The notes under the pieces: model-generated
The model's database searches: none
Seen by the model: only the letters and a program-made list of their open reading frames with translations
Told to the model about the DNA's origin: nothing
NCBI GenBank assembly: GCA_002479255.1
Contig: DLMJ01000038.1
Span: forward strand, 9,290-73,289
Reading direction: 5' to 3'
Source: Candidatus Binatus soli
GTDB lineage: Bacteria; Desulfobacterota; Binatia; Binatales; Binataceae
DNA: 64,000 nt
Position numbers and translations under genes: made by a program
Part shown: piece by piece, positions 19,199 to 28,318 of the stretch
Position numbering within the stretch: position 1 is the first letter of the stretch
How the letters are laid out: each line of letters begins with the position of its first letter

Positions 19199-20398
19199 AT
19201 GGAAAAGGCGCTGACCGGTGTCAAAGTTCTGGACCTGACCCAATTCGAGGCCGGCACCTCGTGCACCGAGATGCTTGCGTGGCTCGGCGCGGACGTGATC
19301 AAAGTCGAGTCGCCAAAGATGGGCGAGCAGGGCCGCTGGCTGCTCACCGAAAAGCACGGCGTCGATTCCTACTACTTCATCCTGCTCAACGCCAACAAAC
19401 GCGGCATCACGCTCAACCTCAAGAGCGACAAGGGCCGCGCGATGTTCATCGACCTGGTCAAGCAAGTCGATATGCTCGCCGAAAATTTCTCGCTCGGCAC
19501 GCTCGAAGGCCTCGGCCTTGGCTACGATCTCCTGCGCGAAGTAAATCCGCGCCTCATCTACTTGACCATCAAGGGCTTTGGCACGCATGGCCCCTACTGC
19601 AAGTACAAAAGCTTCGACATGATTGCGCAGGCTTCCGGCGGCGCGATGGCGCTCACCGGCTTTCCCGGTTCGCCCCCGCTCAAGCCCGGACCCACCATCG
19701 GCGACACCGGCACCGGCCTGCATGCGGCCATCGGCGTGCTCGCCGCGTACATCCAGCGCGAACGCACCGGCAAGGGACAGAAGGTCGAAGTCTCGATGCA
19801 GGACGCGGTGCTGAACTTCGTGCGCGTCGCCATGATGGGTACCTACGTCACCCACAAACCTGCGCCGCGCGCGGGCAACCGCGTCGTCGGCGGCGGTCCC
19901 GGCGACATCTACAAATGCGCGCCCGGTGGCGACAACGACTATTGCTACATCCTGTGCACCTCGCCCGAGATGGTCGCGAGCCTGTGGCAGGCGATCGACC
20001 GCTCCGAACTCGCAGGCGACGAGCGTTTCCGTGCGGCGCGAAGCCGCGCGCAAAACGCCGAGGCGCTGGACGCGATCATCAACGAATGGACCGGCCATCA
20101 CACCAAGTTCGAGGTGATGCGTATACTCGGCGAGGCCGGCGTCCCATGCGGCGCCGTGCTCGACAGCGTCGAGTTGCTCAACGACCCCCATCTCAAGCAG
20201 CGCGGCATGATCGTCACTATCAAGCATCCCGTGCGCGGCGACTTCACGATGCCGGGATGCCCGGTGCGCCTCGAAGATTCGCCCGTCGAAGTGACAGCCG
20301 CGCCCCTGCTGGGTCAGCACAACGCCGGCGTCTATGGCGAGTTGCTCGGACTCGGCGCCGGCCAGCTCGAAGACCTCAAGCGCGAAGGCATCATCTGA
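19199..20398 (+). CDS. Family III CoA-transferase (CaiB/BaiF-type)
   Basis: A 399-residue enzyme moving CoA between carboxylic acids. Family marks are VLDLTQFEAGTSCTEMLAWL, GADVIKVESP, LNANKRGITLNLKS and the catalytic-aspartate region GPTIGDTGTGLHAAIGVLAA. AGGAGG six bases before ATG 19199 fixes the start, although the frame stays open upstream. Relatives include formyl-CoA, carnitine-CoA and alkylsuccinate CoA-transferases; the acyl donor is not decidable. With the acyl-CoA dehydrogenase at 21.8 kb and the crotonases it suggests acyl-CoA breakdown. Confidence 0.92.
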   Translation: MEKALTGVKVLDLTQFEAGTSCTEMLAWLGADVIKVESPKMGEQGRWLLTEKHGVDSYYFILLNANKRGITLNLKSDKGRAMFIDLVKQVDMLAENFSLGTLEGLGLGYDLLREVNPRLIYLTIKGFGTHGPYCKYKSFDMIAQASGGAMALTGFPGSPPLKPGPTIGDTGTGLHAAIGVLAAYIQRERTGKGQKVEVSMQDAVLNFVRVAMMGTYVTHKPAPRAGNRVVGGGPGDIYKCAPGGDNDYCYILCTSPEMVASLWQAIDRSELAGDERFRAARSRAQNAEALDAIINEWTGHHTKFEVMRILGEAGVPCGAVLDSVELLNDPHLKQRGMIVTIKHPVRGDFTMPGCPVRLEDSPVEVTAAPLLGQHNAGVYGELLGLGAGQLEDLKREGII

Positions 20399-20558
20399 GG
20401 TCGCGGCTGCCTTGATCGGGCGCGCCGGCGCCGCGGTGGGCGGTGAACCACGCGACGGCTCTGAGAGCGCGAGCGCTGCGTACGCAGTCTCGGTTCATGT
20501 CGCCGACCGGACCGGTCCGGTCGGTTTTGGTCAAACCGGCGAAATCGCCCCGAATTAG

Positions 20559-20777
20559 TTACGCGGACGCCGAACTCGAGCGAAATTTCAGCGCGGCGGC
20601 GATCTTTGCCTTCGCGATGATGATCATCGACAGCCACGCGCATTTGTCGCAGATGAATCCTCCGCTGCCGCCGGCAACCAGTTGCTTTACCTGCTTGGAA
20701 TCCTTTCCGCAGAACGAGCAATTCATGGTCTCGGCGCGGTCTGATTTGGTGCCCGGATCTTTTGCTTGTTCGTTCAT
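20559..20777 (-). CDS. Free-standing ClpX C4 zinc-finger protein
   Basis: A 72-residue protein containing little beyond the ClpX N-terminal zinc-binding domain: MNCSFCGKDSKQVKQLVAG, then GGFICDKCAWLS, giving the four cysteine ligands. In ClpX this domain dimerises and recruits substrates and adaptors. Here no ATPase follows; a short basic helix ends the protein. A strong AGGAGG site precedes the ATG. It might act as an adaptor or decoy for ClpX, but this is inference. Confidence 0.8.
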   Translation of the reverse strand: MNEQAKDPGTKSDRAETMNCSFCGKDSKQVKQLVAGGSGGFICDKCAWLSMIIIAKAKIAAALKFRSSSASA

Positions 20778-20850
20778 CGTCGATTTCCTCCTGCCGAAAT
20801 CACATCCGCGCAATCACGTCGCGCGAAATTTCGTCGATGCGAATAAAGAG

Positions 20851-21645
20851 CTACGGCGCGACGCCAATAGCCGCGAACACGCGATGCATCACGCGCATCG
20901 GATCCTCCGGATACCGCTCTGCCAGCATCGCGTGCAACTCGTCGTCGAATGCCGCAACTCGCTGCGGCGCAAGGCTTGCCCCGACCCCCGCGCTCGCGCG
21001 AACCCTCCCGCGCCATGCTTCATGGGTATAGATCGCGTCGAGGTCGAAGGAAAGCGTCTGGATATTTACAAAGCCCGCCACCGCCATGTCGCGCGGCCAC
21101 AGCGGATAGATTCCCAGTCCGCCGCCGAATTTCCATTTCGGATTGTGTTTCTCGATTAGCTTCTCCGTCGCCTCGGCCATGTTGCCGGGCAGCGGAATCC
21201 AGTCGAAATGCGCGATCACGAGCCTGCCCCCCGGCTTCAACAGCCGCCGCGCCTCCGCGGCTGCGCGCGGACGATCGAACCAATGCCAGCATTGTCCCGC
21301 CGTCACGAGATCGAACTCCGCCGGGGCCAGCCCCGTCTCCTCCGCGGCCGCATTCACGTACTTCACGACGGCGCCCGCGCATCGATCCAGCTCCGCCGCC
21401 TGCTCCATCAGCGGCGCCGATCGATCGAGTCCGGTGACTTCGCATCCCCGAGTCGCCAGCCCGCGCGCGATCGTCCCCGTGCCCGTTCCCAGGTCGAGCG
21501 CGCGCATTCCCGCTCTCAGGATTCCCAACGCCTTCAGCCGCTCGAAGAATTCGTCGGGGAAACCGGCGCGATGACGTCCATAGTCGTTGGCGGTCTTCCC
21601 AAAATCGGCTGTCAACTCCTTCAATCGCACTTCCGCCGAGCTCAT
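20851..21645 (-). CDS. SAM-dependent class I methyltransferase
   Basis: A 264-residue methyltransferase with motif I LDLGTGTGTIARGLA, the acidic GLDRS that ends strand 2, and a later DLVTAGQCWHWFDRPRA. This matches the UbiE/Methyltransf_11-like group. GGGAGG precedes ATG 21645, which I prefer over an extension of 20 residues. The substrate is unknown. It lies 73 bases upstream of the ClpX-type zinc-finger gene on the same strand and is divergent from the acyl-CoA dehydrogenase. Confidence 0.88.
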   Translation of the reverse strand: MSSAEVRLKELTADFGKTANDYGRHRAGFPDEFFERLKALGILRAGMRALDLGTGTGTIARGLATRGCEVTGLDRSAPLMEQAAELDRCAGAVVKYVNAAAEETGLAPAEFDLVTAGQCWHWFDRPRAAAEARRLLKPGGRLVIAHFDWIPLPGNMAEATEKLIEKHNPKWKFGGGLGIYPLWPRDMAVAGFVNIQTLSFDLDAIYTHEAWRGRVRASAGVGASLAPQRVAAFDDELHAMLAERYPEDPMRVMHRVFAAIGVAP

Positions 21646-21795
21646 GCGCCGTTCCTCCCGTGAACTTGACTGTATATAACTGCCTGCATCGGGTGCAGCG
21701 TTCAAGAAAATGCGTTAGAGGTGAGCTTGCCGCGTATCCATCACCAGGCGTTTGTTCCGGCGCCCCGCATGGGAAGGGCTTAGGGGGTTGGGTAA

Positions 21796-22986
21796 ATGGA
21801 TTTCGAATTTACTCCTGAACAGGAAGCGTTCCGCCACAAGGTCCGCGCCTGGCTCGACGCGAATCTGCCCAAGGACCTGTGCGTCGACGACGCCCAGGAC
21901 GAACGGGTCGCGCCCAATCGCGACGTCTTCGAACGCCGCCGCGCGTGGCAGGCCAAGCTCCACGGCGCCGGATACGCCGGTCTGTCGTGGCCCAAGCAGT
22001 ACGGCGGACACGCCGCCAGCCTCATCGAGCAGGTCATCTGGGACGAGGAATATTCCCGCGCGCGCGCGCCCGTGCTGCCCGGATATTTCGGGCTCGGTCT
22101 GTGCGGTCCCACGCTGATGAATTGGGGGACCGAGGCGCAGAAGAAACGCTTCATCCCGCGAATCCTCGGCGCCGACGACATCTGGTGCCAGGGCTACTCG
22201 GAGCCGGGCGCCGGTTCCGATCTCGCCGGCTTGTCGACCCGCGCGGCCGACATGGGCGACTATTTTCTCGTTAACGGCCAGAAAGTCTGGACCTCGGCCG
22301 CGCAATACGCGGACTGGATGTTCATGCTCGCGCGCACCGATCCCGCGGCGCCCAAGCATCGCGGCATCAGCTACTTGCTGCTCGACATGAAAAGCCTGGG
22401 TATCACCGTGCGGCCGCTGGTCCTGATGAACGGGCACTCGCATTTCAACGAGGTCTTTTTCGACAACGTACAAGTGCCGAAGGAAAACCTGGTCGGCCCG
22501 CTCAACGAAGGATGGAAGGTCGCGATGACGACGCTCAGCTACGAGCGCGCATCCGCCGGCGGTGGCGGACACGGCTCCCAGGTGCGCCGCCTCGCGGAAC
22601 TCGCCGGGATCGTACCCATCGGCGGCAAGCCTGCGTGGGAACAGGAATGGGTGCGCCAGCAGCTCGCGCAATTCCTCATCGAATGCGAGGCCGCGCGCTA
22701 CACGCGCCTGCGCTCGCTCACCCGCCTGCTGCGCGGATTGCCGCCTGGACCCGAGGGCTCAGTGCTCAAACTGTTCGGCTCCGAACTCGGCGTGCGCATC
22801 GCGCGCTTCTCGACCGAACTGCTCGGCGCCTACGGCCTCGTCGGTGAGCCCACCGGCGTCGTCGTTGATTCCCCGCGATGGCTGAACCGCGTGCTGAGCT
22901 CGCGCCAATACACCATCGCCGGCGGGACCAGCGAAATCCAGCGCAACATTATCGGCGAGCGCGTGCTCGGCCTCCCCAAGGGATGA
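21796..22986 (+). CDS. Acyl-CoA dehydrogenase
   Basis: A 396-residue FAD enzyme introducing a double bond into acyl-CoA. The N-domain begins DFEFTPEQEAFRHKVRAWL. The FAD/substrate region has GYSEPGAGSDLAGLSTRA and VNGQKVWTSAAQYADW, and the C-terminus ends in YTIAGGTSEIQRNIIGERVL. The length and C-terminal signature fit the FadE-like group common in soil bacteria with broad fatty-acid or steroid catabolism. The electron acceptor (ETF) genes are not in view. Confidence 0.94.
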   Translation: MDFEFTPEQEAFRHKVRAWLDANLPKDLCVDDAQDERVAPNRDVFERRRAWQAKLHGAGYAGLSWPKQYGGHAASLIEQVIWDEEYSRARAPVLPGYFGLGLCGPTLMNWGTEAQKKRFIPRILGADDIWCQGYSEPGAGSDLAGLSTRAADMGDYFLVNGQKVWTSAAQYADWMFMLARTDPAAPKHRGISYLLLDMKSLGITVRPLVLMNGHSHFNEVFFDNVQVPKENLVGPLNEGWKVAMTTLSYERASAGGGGHGSQVRRLAELAGIVPIGGKPAWEQEWVRQQLAQFLIECEAARYTRLRSLTRLLRGLPPGPEGSVLKLFGSELGVRIARFSTELLGAYGLVGEPTGVVVDSPRWLNRVLSSRQYTIAGGTSEIQRNIIGERVLGLPKG

Positions 22987-23091
22987 TCTCTGCTGCTAAA
23001 CTCTCACCATCGACGCGGTATTTAAGTTGACGACTTGGTACATTCGATAGTGGCATTCCCAGCTAAAATTCGGACATTGGGTTGGCTGTTT

Positions 23092-24693
23092 ATGTCTGCA
23101 CAATATCTCTTGCGCACAGGCCTGCCTGCGCTTCAAAGCTTGATATTGCTGTCAGGCTTGCTGGTCCTGCCGATTGGGGCGTTGGCACAAAGCGGCGCTC
23201 CGCCAGCGGGATCGGACGAGCCTTTGACGCCAACGCCAACGCCGACGGCCAGCACGTGTCCCGTAAGCCCCACGCCGTCGCCAACACCCTCGTCGACACC
23301 CACGGTAAGCGCAATCATATTCCAGCCCGCGGTCGTTACGCTTAACAACCCCACCAAGCCGGGAACCAGAACGGCCTCCAGCTTCTTCAGCGTGGTGGTT
23401 ACCGCTTACGACAACAGTGGAAATGTACTTGAGCCAAGTTGCAAGCAGCCGATCTTTGTTCGGATCGATGGCGCGCCTAAGGGAGTGATCACGCCGGATG
23501 TCATAAAAATAACGCGGGGCCAAACCGCGAAATTTAAGTACTCGGGTAGATATTTTCCCGGGCCAATCAATGTAGAGGCCTGGAAAAAAATCCCCAATGG
23601 CACGGCCGCCTTGGGCGAGTATGCTTTAGGGATCACCCAAATTCTTGGGCAGAATCCAAATGCCTGCGCCTATGCCAGTAAGACCTTTCCGCTGGCAGTC
23701 AATTGTGGAACTGAAACGCCGGAGCAGTGCCAGACCGATAACATAACGAGTTCGCACGGCATCCAGGTGATGGCTGCGGTCGGTTACGCCAAGGCGAAGC
23801 AGGCCTCATTCACGCCATATACGGTCGATACCGGCTCGCTTGGCGTGGTGGTGCCGATCGGTGACCTGCCCACTGGCAAAAAAGCCAACTGGATCGGTCC
23901 AGGGCCCCCGGGCGAGAAAGCCTACACCAGCAATGGGGGGAACACTTTTACCGGCAACTACTATCTCGCCCCGGTCAGTCTGCAGCAAAGCAACGGCGGT
24001 GCGGTAGAGACTTCTCGCATCATGGTGCTGGTGCTCAGCGCCGGCCAATCGCTCCATTATCTGGGGATTGGCTTTAACCGCGAAAATTTTACGTTCGAAG
24101 ATCTGTTTCAAACACCGGCAGATAACGCATTCCTTCATCTGACAGACAGCTCCAATGGCACCAATATTAGTCCCGGCTATCAGATCGGCGCTGCCAGCGT
24201 AAGCTTGGGGATCGCTTCTAACAGCGGCTACAATCTCATCCCGCTTATCACCGCCGGCGCCCAGGTGCCGGGTGAGTATGCTGATGCCGCCGGATGTTTC
24301 AATTTTCCCGGCGCGCCAGACAACCCGGGTCCTTTCTGCGGCAACATGCTTTTCGATATCGGCATCGGCGACATGTATCTTGGACTTGACGATTTCCAGC
24401 GTCCTACCGGCTACAACACCGGAGGAATAGTCACTGCGGGTAACGCGGTTAATATTATCGGTGGATCGCCATCGTCGCCGGCGCTGTGTTACAGCTTTAC
24501 CTCCGGTGGGAGCTCGTTGATTACGCCTTACGCGGCGAATTGGACGCAGCCACCGACGCCATGCGGAGTATTTTTCAATACCGGCCGGGTGGGTTTGGCC
24601 GCCTATAGCTACATGTATGACGCGACTTGCGGAAACGTGGGCTTTCAGCCCTTAAGCGAGCCGCTGGCGCCAACCAATTGCCAGGCTCCATAG
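23092..24693 (+). CDS. Secreted protein with pepsin-like DTGS motif
   Basis: A 533-residue exported protein. A signal peptide (to about GALAQ) is followed by a Pro/Thr-rich linker with repeated PTPT/SPTPS. An all-beta region with an Ig-like look comes next, and then a domain beginning near SSHGIQVMAAVGYAK. This last part contains YTVDTGSLGVVVPIG, a match to the catalytic DTGS of aspartic peptidases, and ends with FNTGRVGLAAYSY and GNVGFQP, resembling the pepsin C-terminal strand. The DUF3443-type family shows a similar VDTGS. Whether it cleaves anything is unknown. ATG 23092 is chosen because the signal peptide follows; starts near 23035 are possible. Confidence 0.7.
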   Translation: MSAQYLLRTGLPALQSLILLSGLLVLPIGALAQSGAPPAGSDEPLTPTPTPTASTCPVSPTPSPTPSSTPTVSAIIFQPAVVTLNNPTKPGTRTASSFFSVVVTAYDNSGNVLEPSCKQPIFVRIDGAPKGVITPDVIKITRGQTAKFKYSGRYFPGPINVEAWKKIPNGTAALGEYALGITQILGQNPNACAYASKTFPLAVNCGTETPEQCQTDNITSSHGIQVMAAVGYAKAKQASFTPYTVDTGSLGVVVPIGDLPTGKKANWIGPGPPGEKAYTSNGGNTFTGNYYLAPVSLQQSNGGAVETSRIMVLVLSAGQSLHYLGIGFNRENFTFEDLFQTPADNAFLHLTDSSNGTNISPGYQIGAASVSLGIASNSGYNLIPLITAGAQVPGEYADAAGCFNFPGAPDNPGPFCGNMLFDIGIGDMYLGLDDFQRPTGYNTGGIVTAGNAVNIIGGSPSSPALCYSFTSGGSSLITPYAANWTQPPTPCGVFFNTGRVGLAAYSYMYDATCGNVGFQPLSEPLAPTNCQAP

Positions 24694-24806
24694 GCGAAAC
24701 GGTCCCTCCCAGTGCGGGCGGAAACACCGTGAAGCTAGACCGGGCTGGAACCTTGCCGAGCCAGACCGTTAGAGTGTAAAGATGCGCCTTCGAATCGCAG
24801 ACTAAA

Positions 24807-24940
24807 ATGAAAATCCCGGTTAAGACACCGGTTGTCCTCGCCTTGTTCTTGATTGCTTGCGGCTCGCCCGCGGCGGCGAATGCTTCCTGATGCGCCCCGA
24901 CGGCGGCGGCGTCAAGTACAAAGTATATATCCCGAAGTAG
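24807..24940 (+). pseudogene. Possible broken small lipoprotein/secreted-peptide gene
   Basis: A 27-codon frame starting at ATG 24807 encodes a signal-like MKIPVKTPVVLALFLIACGS and stops at 24890. A second frame starting inside that stop (TGATG) runs another 16 codons to 24940. Together they look like a tiny exported protein split by a frameshift. No Shine-Dalgarno is evident. The remaining bases between 24694 and 24950 show nothing else. Confidence 0.25.
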
Positions 24941-24950
24941 CCCGCGCTCG

Positions 24951-26390
24951 TCAGCCGGTGAGCTTGGCGCGCAGGATGTCGTTGATCACTTTCGGATTCG
25001 CCTTCCCGCCCATCGCTTTCATCACCGCGCCGACGAAAAATCCGAATAGCTTGTCGCGCCCCGCGCGATACTCGGCGACTTTTTCGGGCTCTGCCGCCAG
25101 CACCTTGTCGCAGGCCGCCGCGATCGCGCTTTCATCCGATACTTGCGCGAGTCCCAGCGCGGCGATTGTCGCCTCCGCGCCTTTGCCGGATTTTACCATC
25201 GCGGCAAACGCGGTCTTCGCGGCATTCAGGCTGATTTTCTGCCCTTCGACCATCCGCAGCAGCGCACCGACTTCGGCCGCCGGCGGTACCGCTTCGACGA
25301 ACGACTCGCCTGAGTCGCGGGCGACGCGCAGCACTTCGGTCATCACCCAGTTCGCCGCGCTCTTGCGATTCTTGAGTGCCGGCAGCGTGGCCTCGAAGTA
25401 GTCGGCGACGTCGCGATCGGCGATCAGCACGTCCGCCTCGTATTCCGTCAGTCCGAGTTCGCGCACGTAGCGCGTTTTCCGGTCGGCCGGCAGCTCGGGC
25501 ATCGATGCGCGCACCTTTTCTTCCATTTCCGCCGGCACAATCAGCGGCGGCAGGTCAGGCTCGGGGAAGTACCGATAGTCATTCGCATACTCTTTCGAGC
25601 GCATCGGGCGCGTTTCCTTGCGCGCGGGGTCCCACAGAAGAGTCTCCTGCGCGACTTTGCCGCCCCCCTCGACAATCTCTATTTGGCGCCCGACCTCATA
25701 GTCAATTGCGTCTTCGACGAAGCGGAACGAGTTGAGATTTTTGATTTCGCTCCTGACGCCGTATTCCTTCGCGCCGCGCTTGCGGATCGACACGTTGCAA
25801 TCGCATCGGAAGCTGCCTTCCTCCATCTTGCCGTCGGACGCATCGACGTAGCGAAGTATCGCGCGCAGTTGGCGCAAGTACGCGCCCGCATCCTCGGCCG
25901 AGCGCAGGTCGGGCTCGCTTACGATCTCGATCAGCGGCACCCCCGAGCGATTGAAATCCACCAGGCTCGCGTTTTCGCCGTGGATATTCTTGCCCGCGTC
26001 TTCCTCTATATGGATTCGCGTGAGCCTGATTCGGCGCGGCTCGCCATTCTCAGTTGCCGGCAAGTCGATATAGCCACCCTTGCAGATGGGAGTTTCGTAC
26101 TGACTAATCTGGTAGCCCTTGGGCAGGTCGGGATAGAAATAGCTCTTTCGATCGAAAATAGAATAGGGCGCGATTGCGCAATGCGCGGCCAGTCCGGTTC
26201 GAATCGCGAGTTCCACCGCGCGGCGGTTGAGGACCGGCAGCACGCCCGGCATCCCCATGCACACCGGGCAGACGTTTTCATTCGGCCCCGCGCCGAAAGT
26301 CGTCGAGCATCCGCAGAACAGTTTCGAGCGGGTCAGAAGATGGGTGTGGACTTCGAGTCCTATCACCGCCTCGTATGCTTCCCGGTTCAT
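24951..26390 (-). CDS. gatB: Asp/Glu-tRNA amidotransferase subunit B
   Basis: A 479-residue subunit of GatCAB, which converts misacylated Glu-tRNA(Gln) or Asp-tRNA(Asn) to the amide form. It starts EAYEAVIGLEVHTHLLTRSK and carries the zinc-site cysteines in CGCSTTFGAGPNENVCPVC, then YFYPDLPKGYQISQYE. The C-terminal YqeY-like tail (LFGFFVGAVMKAMGGKANP) binds tRNA. It is the last gene of the gatC-gatA-gatB operon, 12 bases after gatA. Confidence 0.97.
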   Translation of the reverse strand: MNREAYEAVIGLEVHTHLLTRSKLFCGCSTTFGAGPNENVCPVCMGMPGVLPVLNRRAVELAIRTGLAAHCAIAPYSIFDRKSYFYPDLPKGYQISQYETPICKGGYIDLPATENGEPRRIRLTRIHIEEDAGKNIHGENASLVDFNRSGVPLIEIVSEPDLRSAEDAGAYLRQLRAILRYVDASDGKMEEGSFRCDCNVSIRKRGAKEYGVRSEIKNLNSFRFVEDAIDYEVGRQIEIVEGGGKVAQETLLWDPARKETRPMRSKEYANDYRYFPEPDLPPLIVPAEMEEKVRASMPELPADRKTRYVRELGLTEYEADVLIADRDVADYFEATLPALKNRKSAANWVMTEVLRVARDSGESFVEAVPPAAEVGALLRMVEGQKISLNAAKTAFAAMVKSGKGAEATIAALGLAQVSDESAIAAACDKVLAAEPEKVAEYRAGRDKLFGFFVGAVMKAMGGKANPKVINDILRAKLTG

Positions 26391-26402
26391 CGCAAATGTC
26401 CG

Positions 26403-27863
26403 TCAGACCGCCGGTGTCCGCGGCTTGAATGCTCCCGTGCGCTCGAATGCGTCGCCCGCGCGCAGGATTGTTTCCTCGGCGAACGGCGGCGCGATCAATT
26501 GCATCCCAATCGGCAGATTGTTTGAATCGTGCCCGCACGGAATCGACATCCCGGGCAGACCGGCCAGGTTCAGCGAAATCGTAAAGATGTCCGACAGGTA
26601 CATCGTCAGCGGTTCGTTCATCTTCTCGCCGATCTTGAATGCGGTCGTCGGCGCAACCGGCGTGACGATCAAGTCGCACTTCTCGAAGGCGCGCTCGAAG
26701 TCGTTGCGAATCAGCGTGCGCACCTTTTGCGCCTTCAGATAGTAGGCGTCGTAGTAGCCGGCCGATAGCGCGAAGGTGCCGAGCATGATTCGGCGCTTGA
26801 CCTCGGCGCCGAATCCATGCGCCCGCGTCGTTTCATACAGCGCGATATTGTCCTCGGCGTTGACGCGCAGACCGAAGCGGATACCGTCGTAGCGGGCGAG
26901 ATTGGCGCTTGCCTCCGCGGTCGCGACCAGGTAATACGCCGCGATCGCGTAGCCGGTGTGCGGCAGCGAGATTTCGACCGTCGAGGCGCCCAGAGATTCG
27001 TAGTTCTTGAGCGCGGAGCGCACCGACTTCTCGACTTCGGGTTGCATTCCTTCGACGAAAAATTCCCTGGGCACGCCGATTCGGAGTCCCTTGACGTCGC
27101 CCGTCAGCGCGCGTTCGTAGTCGGGCACCGGACGCGCCGAGCAAGTCGAATCGCGAGCGTCCTTGCCGGCAAGAGTGCGGATGATTATCGCGGCGTCGCG
27201 CACCGATCTCGCAAACGGGCCGACCTGATCGAGCGACGACGCGTATGCGACGACGCCGTAGCGGCTGACGCGGCTGTAGGTCGGCTTGATTCCAACTACG
27301 CCGCAGAACGACGCCGGTTCGCGAATCGATCCGCCGGTGTCGGTGCCGAGCGCACCCAGGCATTCGTACGCCGCGACTGCGGCGGCAGATCCGCCCGACG
27401 ATCCGCCGGCGACGCGACCGATGTCATGCGGATTCATCGTCGGCCCGAACGCGGAGTTCTCCGTCGACGAGCCCATCGCGAATTCATCCATGTTCGTCTT
27501 GCCGACGAAAATCGCGCCGTCCGCGCGCAAGCGTTCGATCACGGTCGCGTCAAACGGCGGCACGAACGTCTCCAGGATTCGCGACCCGCAGGTCGTGCGA
27601 ATGCCCCTGGTCGCGTAAATATCCTTGATGCCGAGCGGAATCCCGCACAGCGCCGGCGCGTTGCCCGCGGCGAGGCGCGCGTCAGCCGCCCGCGCCTGCT
27701 CGAGAGCCTCCCGCTCGCACACCGTGATGAACGCGTGGAGCCTGGGCTCGGCGGCAGCGATGCGGTCGAGGCAATCGCGCGTCAATTGCGTCGCGGTGAT
27801 TTCGCGCCCGCGGAGCTTCGACGATGCGTCGGCGATTGTGAGTTTGTTCAGTTCCGATGCCAT
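26403..27863 (-). CDS. gatA: Asp/Glu-tRNA amidotransferase subunit A
   Basis: A 486-residue amidase that releases ammonia from glutamine for GatB. The amidase-signature Ser-cisSer-Lys site is present: the lysine in GIPLGIKDIYATRG, and GRVAGGSSGGSAAAVAAYEC with ALGTDTGGSIREPASFCG. Length is standard. It lies between gatC and gatB on the same strand. Presence of GatCAB implies indirect amidation for Gln and/or Asn tRNA charging. Confidence 0.97.
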   Translation of the reverse strand: MASELNKLTIADASSKLRGREITATQLTRDCLDRIAAAEPRLHAFITVCEREALEQARAADARLAAGNAPALCGIPLGIKDIYATRGIRTTCGSRILETFVPPFDATVIERLRADGAIFVGKTNMDEFAMGSSTENSAFGPTMNPHDIGRVAGGSSGGSAAAVAAYECLGALGTDTGGSIREPASFCGVVGIKPTYSRVSRYGVVAYASSLDQVGPFARSVRDAAIIIRTLAGKDARDSTCSARPVPDYERALTGDVKGLRIGVPREFFVEGMQPEVEKSVRSALKNYESLGASTVEISLPHTGYAIAAYYLVATAEASANLARYDGIRFGLRVNAEDNIALYETTRAHGFGAEVKRRIMLGTFALSAGYYDAYYLKAQKVRTLIRNDFERAFEKCDLIVTPVAPTTAFKIGEKMNEPLTMYLSDIFTISLNLAGLPGMSIPCGHDSNNLPIGMQLIAPPFAEETILRAGDAFERTGAFKPRTPAV

Positions 27864-27887
27864 GCGGAAATCTTGTCAACTAAAGTT

Positions 27888-28184
27888 CTACTCGATTATT
27901 TTCGGCACTTTGAAGTAGCCGCGCTCGCTCGAAGGCGCATTGGCGAGCATCGCCTCCGCCGCGGGCCGGTTGGTCACTTCGTCGTCGCGCATGGGCATGC
28001 CGGCCTCGCCGACCTGCGTCGTCGGCGCGACCTCTTTGGTGTCGAGCTCGTTCAATTTATCAACGTAGGCAAGCATTTCGTCCATGTCGGCGCGCAGCCG
28101 CTCTTCCTGTTCCGGCGACCATTCCAAGCGCGCCAGACGCGCGACGTGGCGCACCTGCTCGAGCGTTATCTTTGTTCCAGCCAT
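27888..28184 (-). CDS. gatC: Asp/Glu-tRNA amidotransferase subunit C
   Basis: A 98-residue small subunit that stabilises GatA-GatB. It begins ITLEQVRHVARLARLEWSPE and has the typical central KLNELDTKEVAPTTQV and the RDDEVTNRP loop. It is the first gene of the operon, 24 bases before gatA. Confidence 0.95.
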   Translation of the reverse strand: MAGTKITLEQVRHVARLARLEWSPEQEERLRADMDEMLAYVDKLNELDTKEVAPTTQVGEAGMPMRDDEVTNRPAAEAMLANAPSSERGYFKVPKIIE

Positions 28185-28318
28185 GGCGATTCAACCCAAA
28201 TCGTAACATTCCGTGCGTTCCATGTCAGGGCCGTTGGTCCCGAGGGTACTGGCCGGAACCGGCCATTCAGGGTGGGCCGATTCGATCGTTGAGGACGAGG
28301 ACCGCTCGCGGCGCGCTC

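Noticed and set aside
26817..28292. Long plus-strand frame of 491 codons opposite gatA and gatC
   Set aside because: Antisense shadow of conserved genes, with Arg-rich composition and no domain.
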